Origin: Sporodiniella umbellata
Lineage: Eukaryota > Mucoromycota > Mucoromycetes > Mucorales > Rhizopodaceae
Assembly (NCBI GenBank): GCA_025677835.1
Contig: JAIXMR010000003.1
Location: 62,001-126,000, forward strand
Direction of reading: 5' to 3'
Length of the DNA stretch: 64,000 nucleotides
A program made the translations under genes and the position numbers. Under the pieces are notes generated by a model. The model saw only the letters and a program-made list of their open reading frames with translations. It was not told where the DNA came from and did not search any database. Within the stretch, counting starts at the first letter, position 1. Every line of letters begins with the position of its first letter. Shown piece after piece: positions 34,885 through 46,412 of the stretch.

Positions 34885-37053
34885 TTATTTCTTGGTCTTT
34901 GTTGCAAGATCGTATCGCTCTATAAATACGGTACTAATTAATGCGCAAGTAGCAAAGCACAAACATGCGTAACAGGTATACTGGTATCCAACTTGATAAG
35001 CTTCAATTACAATGCTTAGTACATCAGCAGGTAAAACTCCCCGTACTTCGGTCATTGACTTGCGGGCAATATCAATGTACTTGTTTTAAAGTTAGTGTTA
35101 CTGAAAAAAACATGGGCGGTGAAAAAAAAACTTACAAGTTCTGCGTCAGGGCCTTGAATTTTCTGGACCAAAATGCTTTTTACAACGCCTTGGAAAATTG
35201 AAGAAGATGCGGAAATTCCAACCACTCCACCAATGGAGCGGAATAGGTAGGTCATGGATGTGACAACGGCCATATCTATTACTTGGCGTTAGCATTACTA
35301 ATAGTAAAGTTTTCATTTCTACCTGAGTTGCCAACAGAAGAGTGCATTGCAATTAAAATGAACACAATAATAGATCCGACAGACAAACCGTCTAAAATAG
35401 GAAACAAAATATATGAGATTAGAGAGGTTTCTGCCGACCAGGTACTATAAGCAAGTGCAGATATAATGGCTAGAATGTTTGAGATCATAGCAAAGTTTTT
35501 ATACTCTCCAGTTCGAGACATATAAACTCCTGCCAAAACAGAGCCGAATGGCAGCGCCCCAGCTTTAGGTAAAGCATAAAGACCCGTAGTGGACGGACTG
35601 AAGCCCAAAACGGCCTGTCAAATTGTCAAAAAAAAATTTTTTTTTATCAACTGCTCTTTTTTACCTGGAAATATAATGGGGTTAAGTAAACCAAAGCAGT
35701 GTGGCAAGTCATCGACCAAAAGCTTGTCATGGAGCAAGCAAAAGAGGTCTGTCTAGAGGCAATTGACCACGGCATGATAGGATTGGCTGCAAACTTAGCC
35801 TCGACAATACAAAATAAAATTGATAGAACAACTGAAGCAACCAAAAAGCTTACAACGGTTACATCAGACCAAGGTTTTGTATTTCCGCCTATGGAAGTTG
35901 CAACAACAAATGAAACAACAGCAAGTACAATAGTGACAGCGCCTGCATAATCGATTTTCTTGAGCTTTTGAGAGAGTGGCTCAGCCAACTGTTCTTTAGT
36001 GAGGTTGTAATTAGTCAAATAACTGGCAGAAACATATAGCGTAACTAAGAGGAAAGGCAAATTTATATAAAAGCAAGAGCGCCATCCAAAGATGTCTGTG
36101 AGGAATCCGCCCAGCGGTGCTCCAACCACAGATCCGACCTAAAATAGAAATGTCGTGTTACATGGACGCCTAAACAAACAAAAAAAAGGGGAAAGACTTA
36201 CAGAGAAAGCGATATTACCGTAGCCTTGGATTTTCCCTCTTTCTCTCAAAGGAACTAGATCTGCACCTACAACTGTAGTCATGCTATATTTGATTAAAAA
36301 ATGTTGAGTACTTTGTAAAGCTGTTAGTCATACAAGATAATTACCAATTGATACCACCACCACCAATACCAGCAATAGCACGAGCAACAACAAGCTCCCA
36401 TAAATTATTTGACATACCACAAAGAAGGGATCCAATGAAAAATACAATAGAGGAAAACAGGACAGCGGATTTTCGTCCAAATACATCCGAGATTCGGCCA
36501 TCTATAGAAAATTGTTTAGAAGCTGTTGGGACAAGTGCCTTTTCTTCAGCGCTATAGCTGGAGTTACTGAAAGCAAACTCCAAGACTTACACAAAGGCTG
36601 GAGTGCTGTATAACTCAACATGTACGATGTTGCTATCCATATGATTTCGTTTGATCTAGATAAAGTGTTAGGAACTACTCGAGCAAAACCATCTTGCCAT
36701 TTACTTTTTAAATTCAGTTCCGATACGAGGATAAATTGCTGCAACTATGGATGCATCCAAAGAAGATAGCACAACGCCAATCCAGAGGCTAAAAAACATC
36801 AATTAGCATCACAGAAAAATGAAAGTAAGCAGGATGCTTACCCAGAAAGAATGGCATATAAAGGCGCTCCGTTCAAGCGTTTTTCTAGTATCTCGTCGTC
36901 TAAAGTTGCTGGCATAGTAGGTGTATCAGACTCGTCAGAGACTGAAGATCTTGATGTATAGATCGTTATTGTTTCTTCTCGATTGCTGTCGTTCCCTGAG
37001 TCATAATTAACTGATATTGTCTTGCTTAGTAAAGGAGAAGTCTCTTGAGGCAT
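34885..37053 (-). CDS. DHA2-type major-facilitator drug/metabolite exporter, 14 TM
   Basis: Model: complement(join(34885..35079, 35136..35275, 35323..35614, 35665..36138, 36202..36283, 36345..36501, 36591..36655, 36705..36788, 36842..37053)), 566 aa, nine exons. A Ser/Thr/Glu-rich cytosolic tail of about 60 residues begins MPQETSPLLSKT; the TSPLLS element resembles acidic-dileucine sorting signals of vacuolar members. The first membrane helix has WIGVVLSSLDASIVAAIYPR, followed by SNEIIWIATSYMLSYTALQP and motif A as YGRISDVFGRKSA. Motif C is VGSVVGAPLGGFLTDIFGWR. Fourteen hydrophobic segments and a C-terminal block SMTEVRGVLPADVL fit the proton-antiport DHA2 family, which includes drug exporters and vacuolar basic-amino-acid carriers (Vba/Fnx). 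The last intron uses acceptor ACAAG after a good branch-point ACTAAC. It lies 400 bp downstream of the adenylate-ligase gene on the same strand. Confidence 0.9.
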
Positions 37054-37453
37054 TTTCTTTTTTCTACAGAACAGAAAAAAAACCCCAAAAAACGAAAATA
37101 GTCGCTATTTAAAGGCAATAAAGGGTTTTCCTTGAAGCGCTCAAGTACAAGTCGGAAACAAAAAAAGCTGTTTCTTCTCCGATTAACACATTTATATATC
37201 ACCATATTTTCGGTCGAAGACGACAATGTTTTTTGTACTCTGTAATTTACTGTTTTAACAAACATGTTTAACACTTATTTATGAAGCTGCAAAAAATTAT
37301 ATCCATTTTTATACAAATCCAGTGTGAAAGAAAAAAACGACTTAGGACTGAAATACAAAAAAAAAAAAAAAAAAATTGTATTGACAGAAAATCTGAGTTG
37401 CTCAAAGCGTGTTATTGAACTATAAACAAAATTTTTATTTTTATTTTAAAATA
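37054..37453. other. 400-bp gap between the adenylate ligase and MFS genes
   Basis: Holds the 3' end of the ligase and the promoter of the MFS gene, both minus-strand. Poly-A near 37360. No coding signal. Confidence 0.55.
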
Positions 37454-39216
37454 TTAACTTGCTTTTGCTGCTATACGAAGCTCGAACCTCTTAATTTTTC
37501 CTGAGTCTGTTCTAGGAAAGGTGTCTATTTCAAATATACCTCCATGCAGATGCTTGCTTTCAGGGAGCTGTTTTTCGGTATATGACTTGATTTCTTTTAA
37601 AACCATGTTTTTGTCAGCTGTGCCTTCTACCAAAGTTACATAAGCACGAGCAACTTCTGTATTCATTTCTTTAGAGTCAACACCAATAACTGCACAATCA
37701 GTAACCTGAGGATGAGTGAGAATGACCTTTTCAACGTCAACTGGGAAGTAGTAAAACATTTTGTGCTTAATTAAGTCTTTGTATCGCATAATGTAATAAA
37801 TTCGTCCATCCTCCCCCATTTTACATATGTCGCCTGTTCTCAAGTAACCGTGTTCATCATAAAGATCTTTGGTAGCTTTCGGATTTCTGTAATAACCAGG
37901 TGTTGTGTTAGGACCCTTGATTCTCAACTCGCCCTCCTTTCCTACAGGCTGGTCATTTCCATCCATGTCAACGATTCGCACCTTATTACTATATGCTACA
38001 CGACCAATTGAACCGAGTAAAGAACCTTCTGTGTCATTGGAGAACATACAGAGACTTTCGGTCATAGCATACATATTCAAGATGGAAAATTCAGAAGATC
38101 CGCTCAACATACACAACATGTTTTGATCTGTTGCAGATCCACCACAAATCAAAAGTTTGATAGAAGACAGATCGTACTGTTTACTTATTTCGGGGTTTCT
38201 TCCCAAGCTATAGACTATGAAGGGTGCTACGAGAAGGAAGCTGATCTTGTATTTTTGTACTGTTTTGCAAACATCTTCCAAAGAGCGCTTGTTGTAATCT
38301 GTGATATAGGCAGTCATACCATAGTAAGCAGGGCTGATAACGCAAGTGAACAGAGAGCTAGCAAAACTGAATCCCGTAACAGACATTGTACTCAAGTCAT
38401 TTCGGAGAAGTGTCTTGTTAGAGAGGAAGTAGAAAACCAAGGCATTTTGAGTAATCATGCCGGCTTTTCTTCTACCTGTGGAACCTGAGGTAAACAATAG
38501 GTAGCATGGGCTTTCCATAATTTCTTGTTTTGTATATTTGACAGGTACAGCCAACTCACTGGAGGACATAAGCACCTTTTCTACTGTTTGGAGATGAGAG
38601 TAAGTTGGGTTATTGGACGGTTCTCCTATGATGAGTATGTGTGATTCTGACATGCCGGAATCTACGGCCGCTTGGTAGAGGGTGTCCAATTCTGAAGCGT
38701 GAAGGATAAGCAACTTGGGTTGAAGGGTATGGAAGTCATACACAATATCCTCGGCTGTAGATATAGGTGAAATTCGCATAGGGGAAAAAACACAGCCTAT
38801 AATATATGCGATATTTTAGAAAACAGGCCTTTTACTCTTTTTTTTTTTTAGTTTGTACCTGCAGCGATGGAGGCGAAAAATAAAGGCGTATACTCGAGAC
38901 AGTCGGGTGAACATGCAGCAATAACATCGCCGCGTTTAAGATCAAAGACTCGTTTTAAGCTAGCAGTACATCTCAAAACTTGATTCTTGAGCTGGCCATA
39001 AGTTACAGTATGACTTGGGTTCTCTGCATTAACATACAAGACCTTATTTTCTGACACTTTCTTGTGAGTATCAGTAAATAGCAAATCTATCAAAGACACT
39101 TCACCCAAAGGTGGATGGCTTGTGTTTTTATCTTCAAATACGATGCTTTCGCGTGTATTAGTCTTCAGACTTTGGTCGTTTGCTTCTTGAGGCTCAGAGG
39201 TTTGAGGAATACGCAT
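37454..39216 (-). CDS. Stand-alone adenylate-forming enzyme (acyl-CoA synthetase/4CL-like), divergent motifs
   Basis: Model: complement(join(37454..38796, 38859..39216)), 566 aa. The ANL-family core is clear: A3/P-loop LLFTSGSTGRRKAG, A5 NMYAMTES, A7 YLRTGDICK, hinge region RYKDLIKHKMFYYFP, and A10 PRTDSGKIKR, whose Lys performs adenylation. The enzyme should activate a carboxylic acid with ATP, and most relatives then form the CoA thioester. Several usually constant positions differ: RRKAG replaces the PKG of the P-loop, A5 has Ala in place of Gly (YGxTE), the Asp before the hinge RxKD is Met, and the Gly after KhK is Met. No carrier (T) or reductase domain follows, and the C terminus (AAKAS) is not a peroxisomal PTS1. 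The start is the first ATG, with a TATA box about 45 bp upstream. Substrate unknown. Confidence 0.88.
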
Positions 39217-40243
39217 TTTGATCTTTCTTTGTGGAAAAAAGCTGAAATTATACCAGGCTCTTTATATAATGGCTCGAGATAATTTATCCAAACTAAATGT
39301 GTTGAGCACAATTGTAGAACCACAATCTATTTTCGATTGGATCAGAGTTTGAAGATGCAAATATCTCAGATTTTGTGTTGCTAGAAAGTTGAAGAATTTT
39401 TTGTTTTTGGAAAGGACTAAATGACTGCTGTCATGCAGGAAGTGAACATGTTACTTTACGGAAAAACCAGCTTTGGCCGCAATATTGATTTACCCTTTGT
39501 AGGCTGCTTATTGTTGTAGAGTACTGTGTATAGAATTTGTTTGGTGATCAAAACAAAGTTTTGTAAAACCCTAAATTCGATTATAGTTTTGGATTGTGTA
39601 GTGAATGCAAACTATTTTGATCTGACGAGCCAATGAACAAAGACCTTTTGGCTTTAGTCTAATATTACTATAGGCTGATGGAAAAACCTCCGGACATTTG
39701 TGAATTATTGTACACACCTGGATAAACTTCTGACCGTTTATAAGGTGGCCATGAGCTAATAGTGACAATTTGGCTACTTTCCGATCTTGTCTTTAAACTG
39801 TAAAATCTCCAGATGGCTACTGATGACTTCCAAATATAAAGTTACCTTTGTAATGGTAATAGTCAGAGAAAACTGCAGCGGAACTGTAATAAAACTTGCC
39901 AAAAATGGCATGTGATCTTGCTGTAAGTGAGATCACTCCGTTTTATTTGTGTACAGTTCTAGGTCACATTGATATTTAAGAAAGAAGAAAGTAGTGCTTC
40001 ATGTCCCACAGAACAAAAGCTTTCAAATGGCTAATTTCTTTTGTTTTTGTGTATCTAACTCCTATAGCTTGAAACACGTAAACCGGCTAAAGCGATTTGC
40101 CAATTAAAGTTGCATTGGTGTATATACTAAATTAGGATACATAATTATGTGGTTTCAAAAAAAGTTACAGTGCATTCAAAAATGCATTTAATATTAGGTT
40201 TATTATTAAAACAATAGATAATCTGTACATGGTATGTAAGCTA
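39217..40243. other. 1-kb gap between the ABC transporter 3' end and the adenylate ligase
   Basis: No gene recognised; the frame at 39571-39768 on the minus strand has no domain resemblance. The region should contain the ligase promoter and the end of the ABC transcript. Confidence 0.55.
39261..39270 (-). promoter_or_regulatory. TATA box of the adenylate-forming enzyme gene
   Basis: The coding strand reads ATTATATAAA about 45-55 bp before the ATG at 39216, a good distance for a core promoter. Confidence 0.6.
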
Positions 40244-43200
40244 CTAATGAGCATTAAGAGACTGTTGGTAAACGAGATCACTATAAACCCCTCCAAGCTC
40301 TAAGAGCTCCCAATGGGTGCCCTGTTCAGTAACACGACCGTCTTTCACTACACAAATTAAGTCGGCATTCTATATTGAAGAAAATACATTAGGAAAGCTC
40401 TGGACTCTTATGTTTTGTATGATTGTTACCTGAATGGTTGATAATCGGTGAGCAATTGTGATTGTAGTACGTCCTCCTTCTTGAAGAATGTTGTCAATAG
40501 CCGTTTGAACCAGCTTTTCGCTTTCTGAATCTAGAGCAGATGTCGCTTCATCAAGTAAGAGAACTTTGGGCTTACGGATTAGGGCACGCGCAATAGCAAT
40601 ACGTTGCTTTTGACCGCCTGACAGCTGAGATCCTTTATCCCCTACTCGTGTGTCATAACCTTCAGGAAGGCTGACAATAAATTTGTGAATGTTGGCAGCA
40701 CGGCAAGCTGCCTCTACTTGTTCTTGACTAACTTTCTGGCCCTCATCTATACCAAATCGAACATTCTCGCCAATGGAGATATCAAACAGCACGGGCTCTT
40801 GTCCTACCAAAGCCATGTGGCTACGAAGGTTGTTTAAGGAATAATTCTTAACGTTGGTTTCATCAAGAGCAACAACGCCAGAAGCGACGTCATACCAGCG
40901 CTGTAGCATACCAATTGTGGTGGATTTACCACAGCCAGAAGGACCAACCAAAGCTATTGTTTGACCTTTCTTTCCGGTCATGTTGAATTCGCCATCAAAA
41001 ACAGCAATATCAGGGCGTGCAGGGTATCGGAAAGAGACATTCTTGAAAGATATATCACCTTTGACTTGATTGTAGCTAGGCTCAATACCTTCAAGGTCAG
41101 GATCAATCAATGGTTGGCGTTCAAGGATCTCAAAAGCAGAGATGGCAGAAAATTTAGCCTTGCTGATTATAGCTGTAAAGGCAGAAGTACGGCCTATGCC
41201 TTGGGCTGTGACCATAATGGTCATCATACAAGTGAACATGTCTTGGTAGGTGATAATGCCTTGGGAGATGAAGTGGGTTCCTGCATAAAATGCAACCGCG
41301 TTTGTAAAAAGAATAATACCTTGATTGAGAGCGTAGCCAACAGAAGAAAAGTAGGCTTTGCGCTGAGCAAGACGGTGAGGATGGTCTGTAGCACGAACGT
41401 ATTTGCTCTCAAAGTAGCCTTGTTTGTTAAGAGTAGCAACAGTACGAACTTCTTTTATAGCTTCACCTGCAACATCGCCACTTTGCTCATTAGCCTTTTT
41501 AGTTTGGTTTTGATAGCCGCGATGAACTCTGCTTTCGTAAGAGGTGGCAAATATGACAAAAGGGGTCATACAGAGAATAACGAGAGTCAGTTTCCAACTT
41601 TGGGAGAATGCAATAGACAGACCTTGAAAAAAATTAAATCAGTATTCAATAGCCAAAACGGGAGGTTTTTTTTTTTTTTTTTTTTTTGCCTTCCTATATA
41701 CCTGTGATCGCTGTGACAACAAGCTGTGTAGCGTCCCCCCATGTTTTTGTAATCAGTTCGTTTACGTTTTTAGAGTCAACAGCCAGTTTTGCAGTCAAAG
41801 AGCCAAGTGAGTTGTTATCCTGATCAAAATAACCAACTTCCTGTCGCATCAAAGCCCGAAATATGCTGCTACGGAGACGTTTTGTATAGCATTCTCCAGC
41901 GATCTCAAAAGACAATACTTGAAGACTATAGCCGCAAAACGCACAGATACCAATAACGAAGAACAAGAAAGAATACAAGTTTGTACCGCTCAACGGCCCA
42001 GGTTCCTCAGTACTAGGAGATGCAAGCTGAGAAACTACTCTGGAAGATATAAGAGAGTAACATGGGAACAGGGTTCCTGCAATGCATGAACCAAAAACGC
42101 CAACAGCTAGCAAGGGCCACTCAGGACGCATTTGAAGCAGAACTTTTTTCATGGGAATACTCATTTTCTTGACGTCTTTGCGGCTTTCTTTTTCTTTTTT
42201 GAGTTTTTCTGTGTATAAATCGACAGACGAGGTTCCTGTAGTCGTTCTAAACAAACTTTTATCGATTTCTTTTTCGTCCATAACCATATTCTTGGCTTGA
42301 GATTTTTCGTGAGCTACCTCCATCTCTTCACGTTTGAGCAATTCTTCTGGGTCAATTTCTTCAGCAATATGCCCGGTTTTTTGTGTGGCGATCTCTTGTT
42401 TCTTTACTAGCTCGTAGTAGGTACCATTTAAAGCCAGAAGTTCGTTATGAGTACCTTGCTCAACTACATCACCTTGCTGCATAACAACAATAAGATCTGC
42501 ATTACGTATAGTAGAGAGTCTATGGGCGATCACGATAGTTGTACGGTCAGCAGAAGCAGCATCTAAAGCCGATTGTACCAGTCTTTCAGATTGTGTATCA
42601 AGAGCTGAAGTAGCCTGATAGTACAAAACAAACCCATTAGAATAAAAAGTACTTGAATCTCTCTCTCTTTTTTTTTTTTTTTTTACCTCATCTAGCAAGA
42701 GAATAGGCGGATTTTTTAAAATTGCACGGGCTATAGCAATACGCTGTTTTTGTCCTCCGGAAAGCATACCGCCATGCTCACCAACTAAAGTCTCATATCC
42801 TTTTGTAAGTTGAGAAATAAAGCTATGACAATTAGCCTTTTTGCAGGCCTCGACAATATCATCATTAGAAACCTGCCCGTCCACGCCCATGAGCAAATTC
42901 TGCTTGATTGTCATATTGAACAAAACAGGCTCTTGACTCACTACACCAATTTTGCTACGAAGCCAAGAGACATTGTAATCGACAAGATCATGACCATCAA
43001 GCATGACAGAGCCTTGGACAGGGTCATAGAAACGCTGTATCAGCTGTATACTGGTTGATTTTCCAGATCCAGAAGGGCCTACAAAGGCTACAGTCATACC
43101 AGGGCGAATCTTGAGATTTAGGTTTCTCAAGATAGTGATATCAGGACGCGTTGGGTATTTGAATAGAACGTTTTTAAATTCAATCTCGGAGCTAAAAGTC

Positions 43201-44399
43201 TCAGGTTTCAATCCTTTGGGGTTATCACAATCAATTTCAGGTACCCTGTCAATGGTAGCAAATATTTTGTAAGCAGCACCCCGACCGCTTGACACAGCAG
43301 AGAGATTTGGAGGTAGGTTAAGTAGAGACATGGCGCCGATAATCATGGCAAAATAAACGGTGGAGACATCAGATCCTTCCATTACCTTTTCTCGAGCCAA
43401 TTTGGTGCCGTACCAAAAAGAGATACCATAAGTACAAAAAAGAGTAAACATAACAGTACCAAAACCAAGACCCAGTACGCGTCCCCGCAAGACGCCTGTT
43501 TTTTTGGCTTTCTCAAGTCGTTCGTCGTAAAGCTTGGCAAAGCGGTTTTGAAGAGAGAATGAATAAGTTGTACGGATCCCAGAGAACACTTGCTCCGCCA
43601 CAGACCCTGCTTCAGCATAAGAGCCTTGAGCCTTGAGGGTATATTTTGTGATAAAGTAGCCAAGTGAAGTACCAGAGCCCACCAGGATAGGAAGGACCGC
43701 AAGAATGACAATGGCCAACCTCCAGCCCTTGGCAAAGGCAATAATAATTCCAGCAGTGAATTGACCGATACACATAACGAATAGACCGAATTTCTCAGAG
43801 ATTCCGTCTTGTACAAGCTGTGTGTCCGCCGCAAGACGCGTGGTTAGTGATCCCTCTTCTGCCTTGTCAAACCAGGCCATGTCTTGGCGCAGAATGGCAT
43901 GGACGTACATAGTACGTATGCGACGGACTTGATTTTCGCCTGTTAAAACCCAGAAACATTGGGCAATGTAAGCGGCTATCATAACACCGATACCCATATA
44001 AACGTAGATCAACACGATAGAATGAGCGTCGGTGGCCAAGCTGCTGTAACTTCCGGAGGCAATCGATTTACCAAGAGTACCTATTAACCGACCAAACATA
44101 ATGGTCGATACAGGCATCATGGCACCAATAGAAGCTGAAAAGAACACGGCAATTACAATCATTAAACGCTCCAGGTTGGTGGCAAAACGAAACATCTTGT
44201 AAATTGGAACCGCCGGTAGCTTTTTTTTCTTTTTTTTTTCTTCTTCTTTGGGCGTTTTCTGATCTGTCTGCTCTCTGTTTTTGGCGTCTGTGATTTCCTC
44301 TAAAACAAGCCTGTCTTCGAGTGTTTCAACCTTTGGAAGTACTGTAGGCTCCCCCTTGGCTGTTGACAGAGAATCTGTTGTGTCTATCGATTCTGTCAT
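40244..44399 (-). CDS. Full-length ABC-B transporter (MDR/Ste6-type)
   Basis: Model: complement(join(40244..40369, 40430..41622, 41702..42614, 42687..44399)), 1314 aa, with the TMD-NBD-TMD-NBD layout of multidrug-resistance pumps. NBD1 has Walker A GPSGSGKST (about 440-448), signature LSGGQKQR (about 543) and Walker B ILLLDE; NBD2 has GPSGCGKST (about 1103) and LSGGQKQR (about 1207), VLLLDEATSALD and the H-loop IAHRLSTIQ. Membrane block 1 contains FDKAEEGSLTTRLAAD, block 2 FDQDNNSLGSLTAKLA-type loops. A Lys/Glu-rich N tail and a charged linker after NBD1 are typical. The ATG is at 44399; the upstream in-frame TTG is not a start. The intron at 42615-42686 is 72 nt, stop-free and in frame. Relatives export lipids, pheromones or drugs at the plasma membrane. 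Confidence 0.94.
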
Positions 44400-44473
44400 A
44401 GCCAAAAAGAGTAATTCAGCAAAAAAGTGAAAAGAAAAATGGTGATGAAAGACATTTTAGGAAAAAACACAGC

Positions 44474-44481
44474 CTTTTATA
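44474..44481 (-). promoter_or_regulatory. TATA box of the ABC-B transporter
   Basis: The coding strand reads TATAAAAG about 75-82 bp upstream of the ATG at 44399. Confidence 0.5.
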
Positions 44482-44588
44482 TCCTTTCATCTACTACACA
44501 ACGGAGCACGAAAATCTCGGCAACGGGTATTTGTGATTCGCCATGCCCTGATTGACCCTCTCATTTTAAATACCGTAAGCTCGGCGCC

Positions 44589-44855
44589 ATGTACTCAACT
44601 GTTGCTTTGTCCTTCCCTTCTCACCTTTCGGCTTTTGGATTTGCCACAGATTCTCCCTTTTGGGACTTTAGAGTAGTAAGTGTGTTTTCTTAATGCTAAA
44701 TGACGCTTCTTTTTTTGTTCTTACAGGCACTGTCGCCTTTCGATTCAGGTACCACAGCTTTTTGTTTGTTTGGCGGGCAATATTATCCATTTCTATCCTT
44801 GGTGTTACTATGCTGCAACCTTTTGCCTTTCTTTCTCATCTTGTTGTTCTCATAA
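44589..44855 (+). CDS. Candidate small spliced membrane protein, unsupported by homology
   Basis: A model join(44589..44675, 44727..44855) gives 71 aa with a consensus donor (GTAAGT), an acceptor TTACAG preceded by a T-rich tract, and matching phase. The product starts MYSTVALSFPSH, and the second exon ends in a single hydrophobic segment (PFLSLVLLCCNLLPFFLILL) at the C terminus, as in a tail-anchored protein. It lies divergent to the ABC transporter, 189 bp from its start. I recognise no family. It could equally be a chance frame with a chance splice pair, or a 5' exon of a non-coding transcript. Confidence 0.25.
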
Positions 44856-45702
44856 GCGACTTGAAACGCTTAACAGTAGTTTCAATGATGCCTTTCGTCA
44901 ATCGTATGCATAAAGAACATAACTGAATGATCCTGTGTCATTTGACGTTATAGAATTGTATAAGAGGCATAACTGTTTAACAGGTTTTTTGAATGTCAGA
45001 TAACTCGAAACTGATAATTCTGCTCAATCAGTAACGGAAATGCGTCACTATGCTACACGTATTGTATTGCATTCAAAGATTAAGGCACTCGTCCTTTTTA
45101 AAGAGGTATCATTTTTGTTCTTATTTGGTCGAAGGGATACTTTGGAAATATAAATTAAAGAAACACAGCGATTTTGTCAGAGCGCAACTATTCAAATACA
45201 GTACTGTACACACAAATGAATAAGTTTTATTGCAGTAGCTTTTGTTTGTTTGACAAGCGAGTTTTGATTTTTCAACAAGATGAGGATCATCATGATCTCA
45301 TGTGTATCTAACATTGCTTTTTTTTTTTTTATCTGTGGGAAATGGAAGGGTAAGGAAAAGGACAGTATATAGTCTACTCAAAAAACAATCTGAAACGAAA
45401 ACCTGCTTTCAGAGCCTCAAACTTTCTCTAGATTTACCATTAAAAACGTGACTCTGTAAACCATATTTACCTTTTTGGATACTCTTGTTGTCCCTTACAC
45501 TAATTGTATACAACAGCTCCAAGATAGAAAGCTGGTTTGAGTATTGTAAGTTAGCTGGGAACAGAACAAGGCCTATAAAAATCAATTACCATTTTGAAAC
45601 ATAATTTGCTATTTTAGGAGAAGCAAATTCTGAACAAAATTTCTTTCGGACTGGCTATTGCCATATATTCTATTCGTAAACAGTGTAGTCAACTGTTACT
45701 GC
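44856..45702. other. Non-coding spacer left of the inverted repeat
   Basis: About 850 bp with a poly-T tract near 45330 and no supported frame. Confidence 0.5.
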
Positions 45703-45899
45703 CTATCAAGAGATAGCAAAGATAACTAGACGCAAAACAGAGCTCCAAATAACAGCTACTGGACTCTTCTATTTGCTTACAAATCAGTCAATTTTCCTAA
45801 AAGCGCATGTAGCACAAAGAAATCGCTTTTTCTTTTTCCTTGGTATTGAAAGACAAGCCTTGGCTTTTTTCGGAGTGTCTTTCCAAAGATTATGACAGG
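45703..45899 (+). repeat. Left arm of a 197-bp inverted repeat
   Basis: The arm starts CTATCAAGAG and ends TATGACAGG. Its reverse complement occurs at 46216-46412 with only four mismatches that I can count, two near each end of the arm; the central part is identical. Arms are separated by 316 bp. No obvious target-site duplication flanks the pair. Confidence 0.92.
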
Positions 45900-46215
45900 T
45901 CGCTGCTCTATATAGACATAGCGATCTGTGCCCCAAAAACAGCCAAAAAAAAAAAAAAAAAAAAACACTGGTAGCGAGAGTCCGTTCTGTACGTGCAAAA
46001 ACGAAAGCTTCATCTCGTTGTCATTCAACAAAACCCTTTTGAGTTTTCTTTTTCATAGCCTTCAGCAAAAGCTTCTTTTTTTTTTTTTTCGTTTTGAAAC
46101 AGCGTATAGTAAATAAAAGCTACCTGACGCTTTTCAAAAGGTGCTACTTATTAGTAATCTACACTGTTTTGCCAGCAGGTGTTTGATACAGCTTCGGTCT
46201 CTTTACGAACCTCTG

Positions 46216-46412
46216 CCTATCATAACCTTTGGAAAGACACTCCGAAAAAAGCCAAGGCTTGTCTTTCAATACCAAGGAAAAAGAAAAAGCGATTTCTTTG
46301 TGCTACATGCGCTTTTAGGAAAATTGACTGATTTGTAAGCAAATAGAAGAGTCCAGTAGCTGTTATTTGGAGCTCTGTTTTGCGTCTAGTTATTTTTGCC
46401 ATCTCTTGATAG
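46216..46412 (-). repeat. Right arm of the 197-bp inverted repeat
   Basis: Inverted copy of 45703-45899, ending CTCTTGATAG. Frames crossing the arms (45777-46031 minus, 46141-46338 plus) share the peptide FGKTLRKKPRLVFQYQGKRK because of the repeat, not because of a recognisable gene. Confidence 0.92.

Noticed and set aside
40961..41707. 248-codon plus-strand frame
   Set aside because: Antisense shadow of ABC transporter NBD2.
45777..46338. Two frames sharing a Lys-rich peptide
   Set aside because: They share sequence only because they read the two arms of the inverted repeat; neither has a domain or start context.
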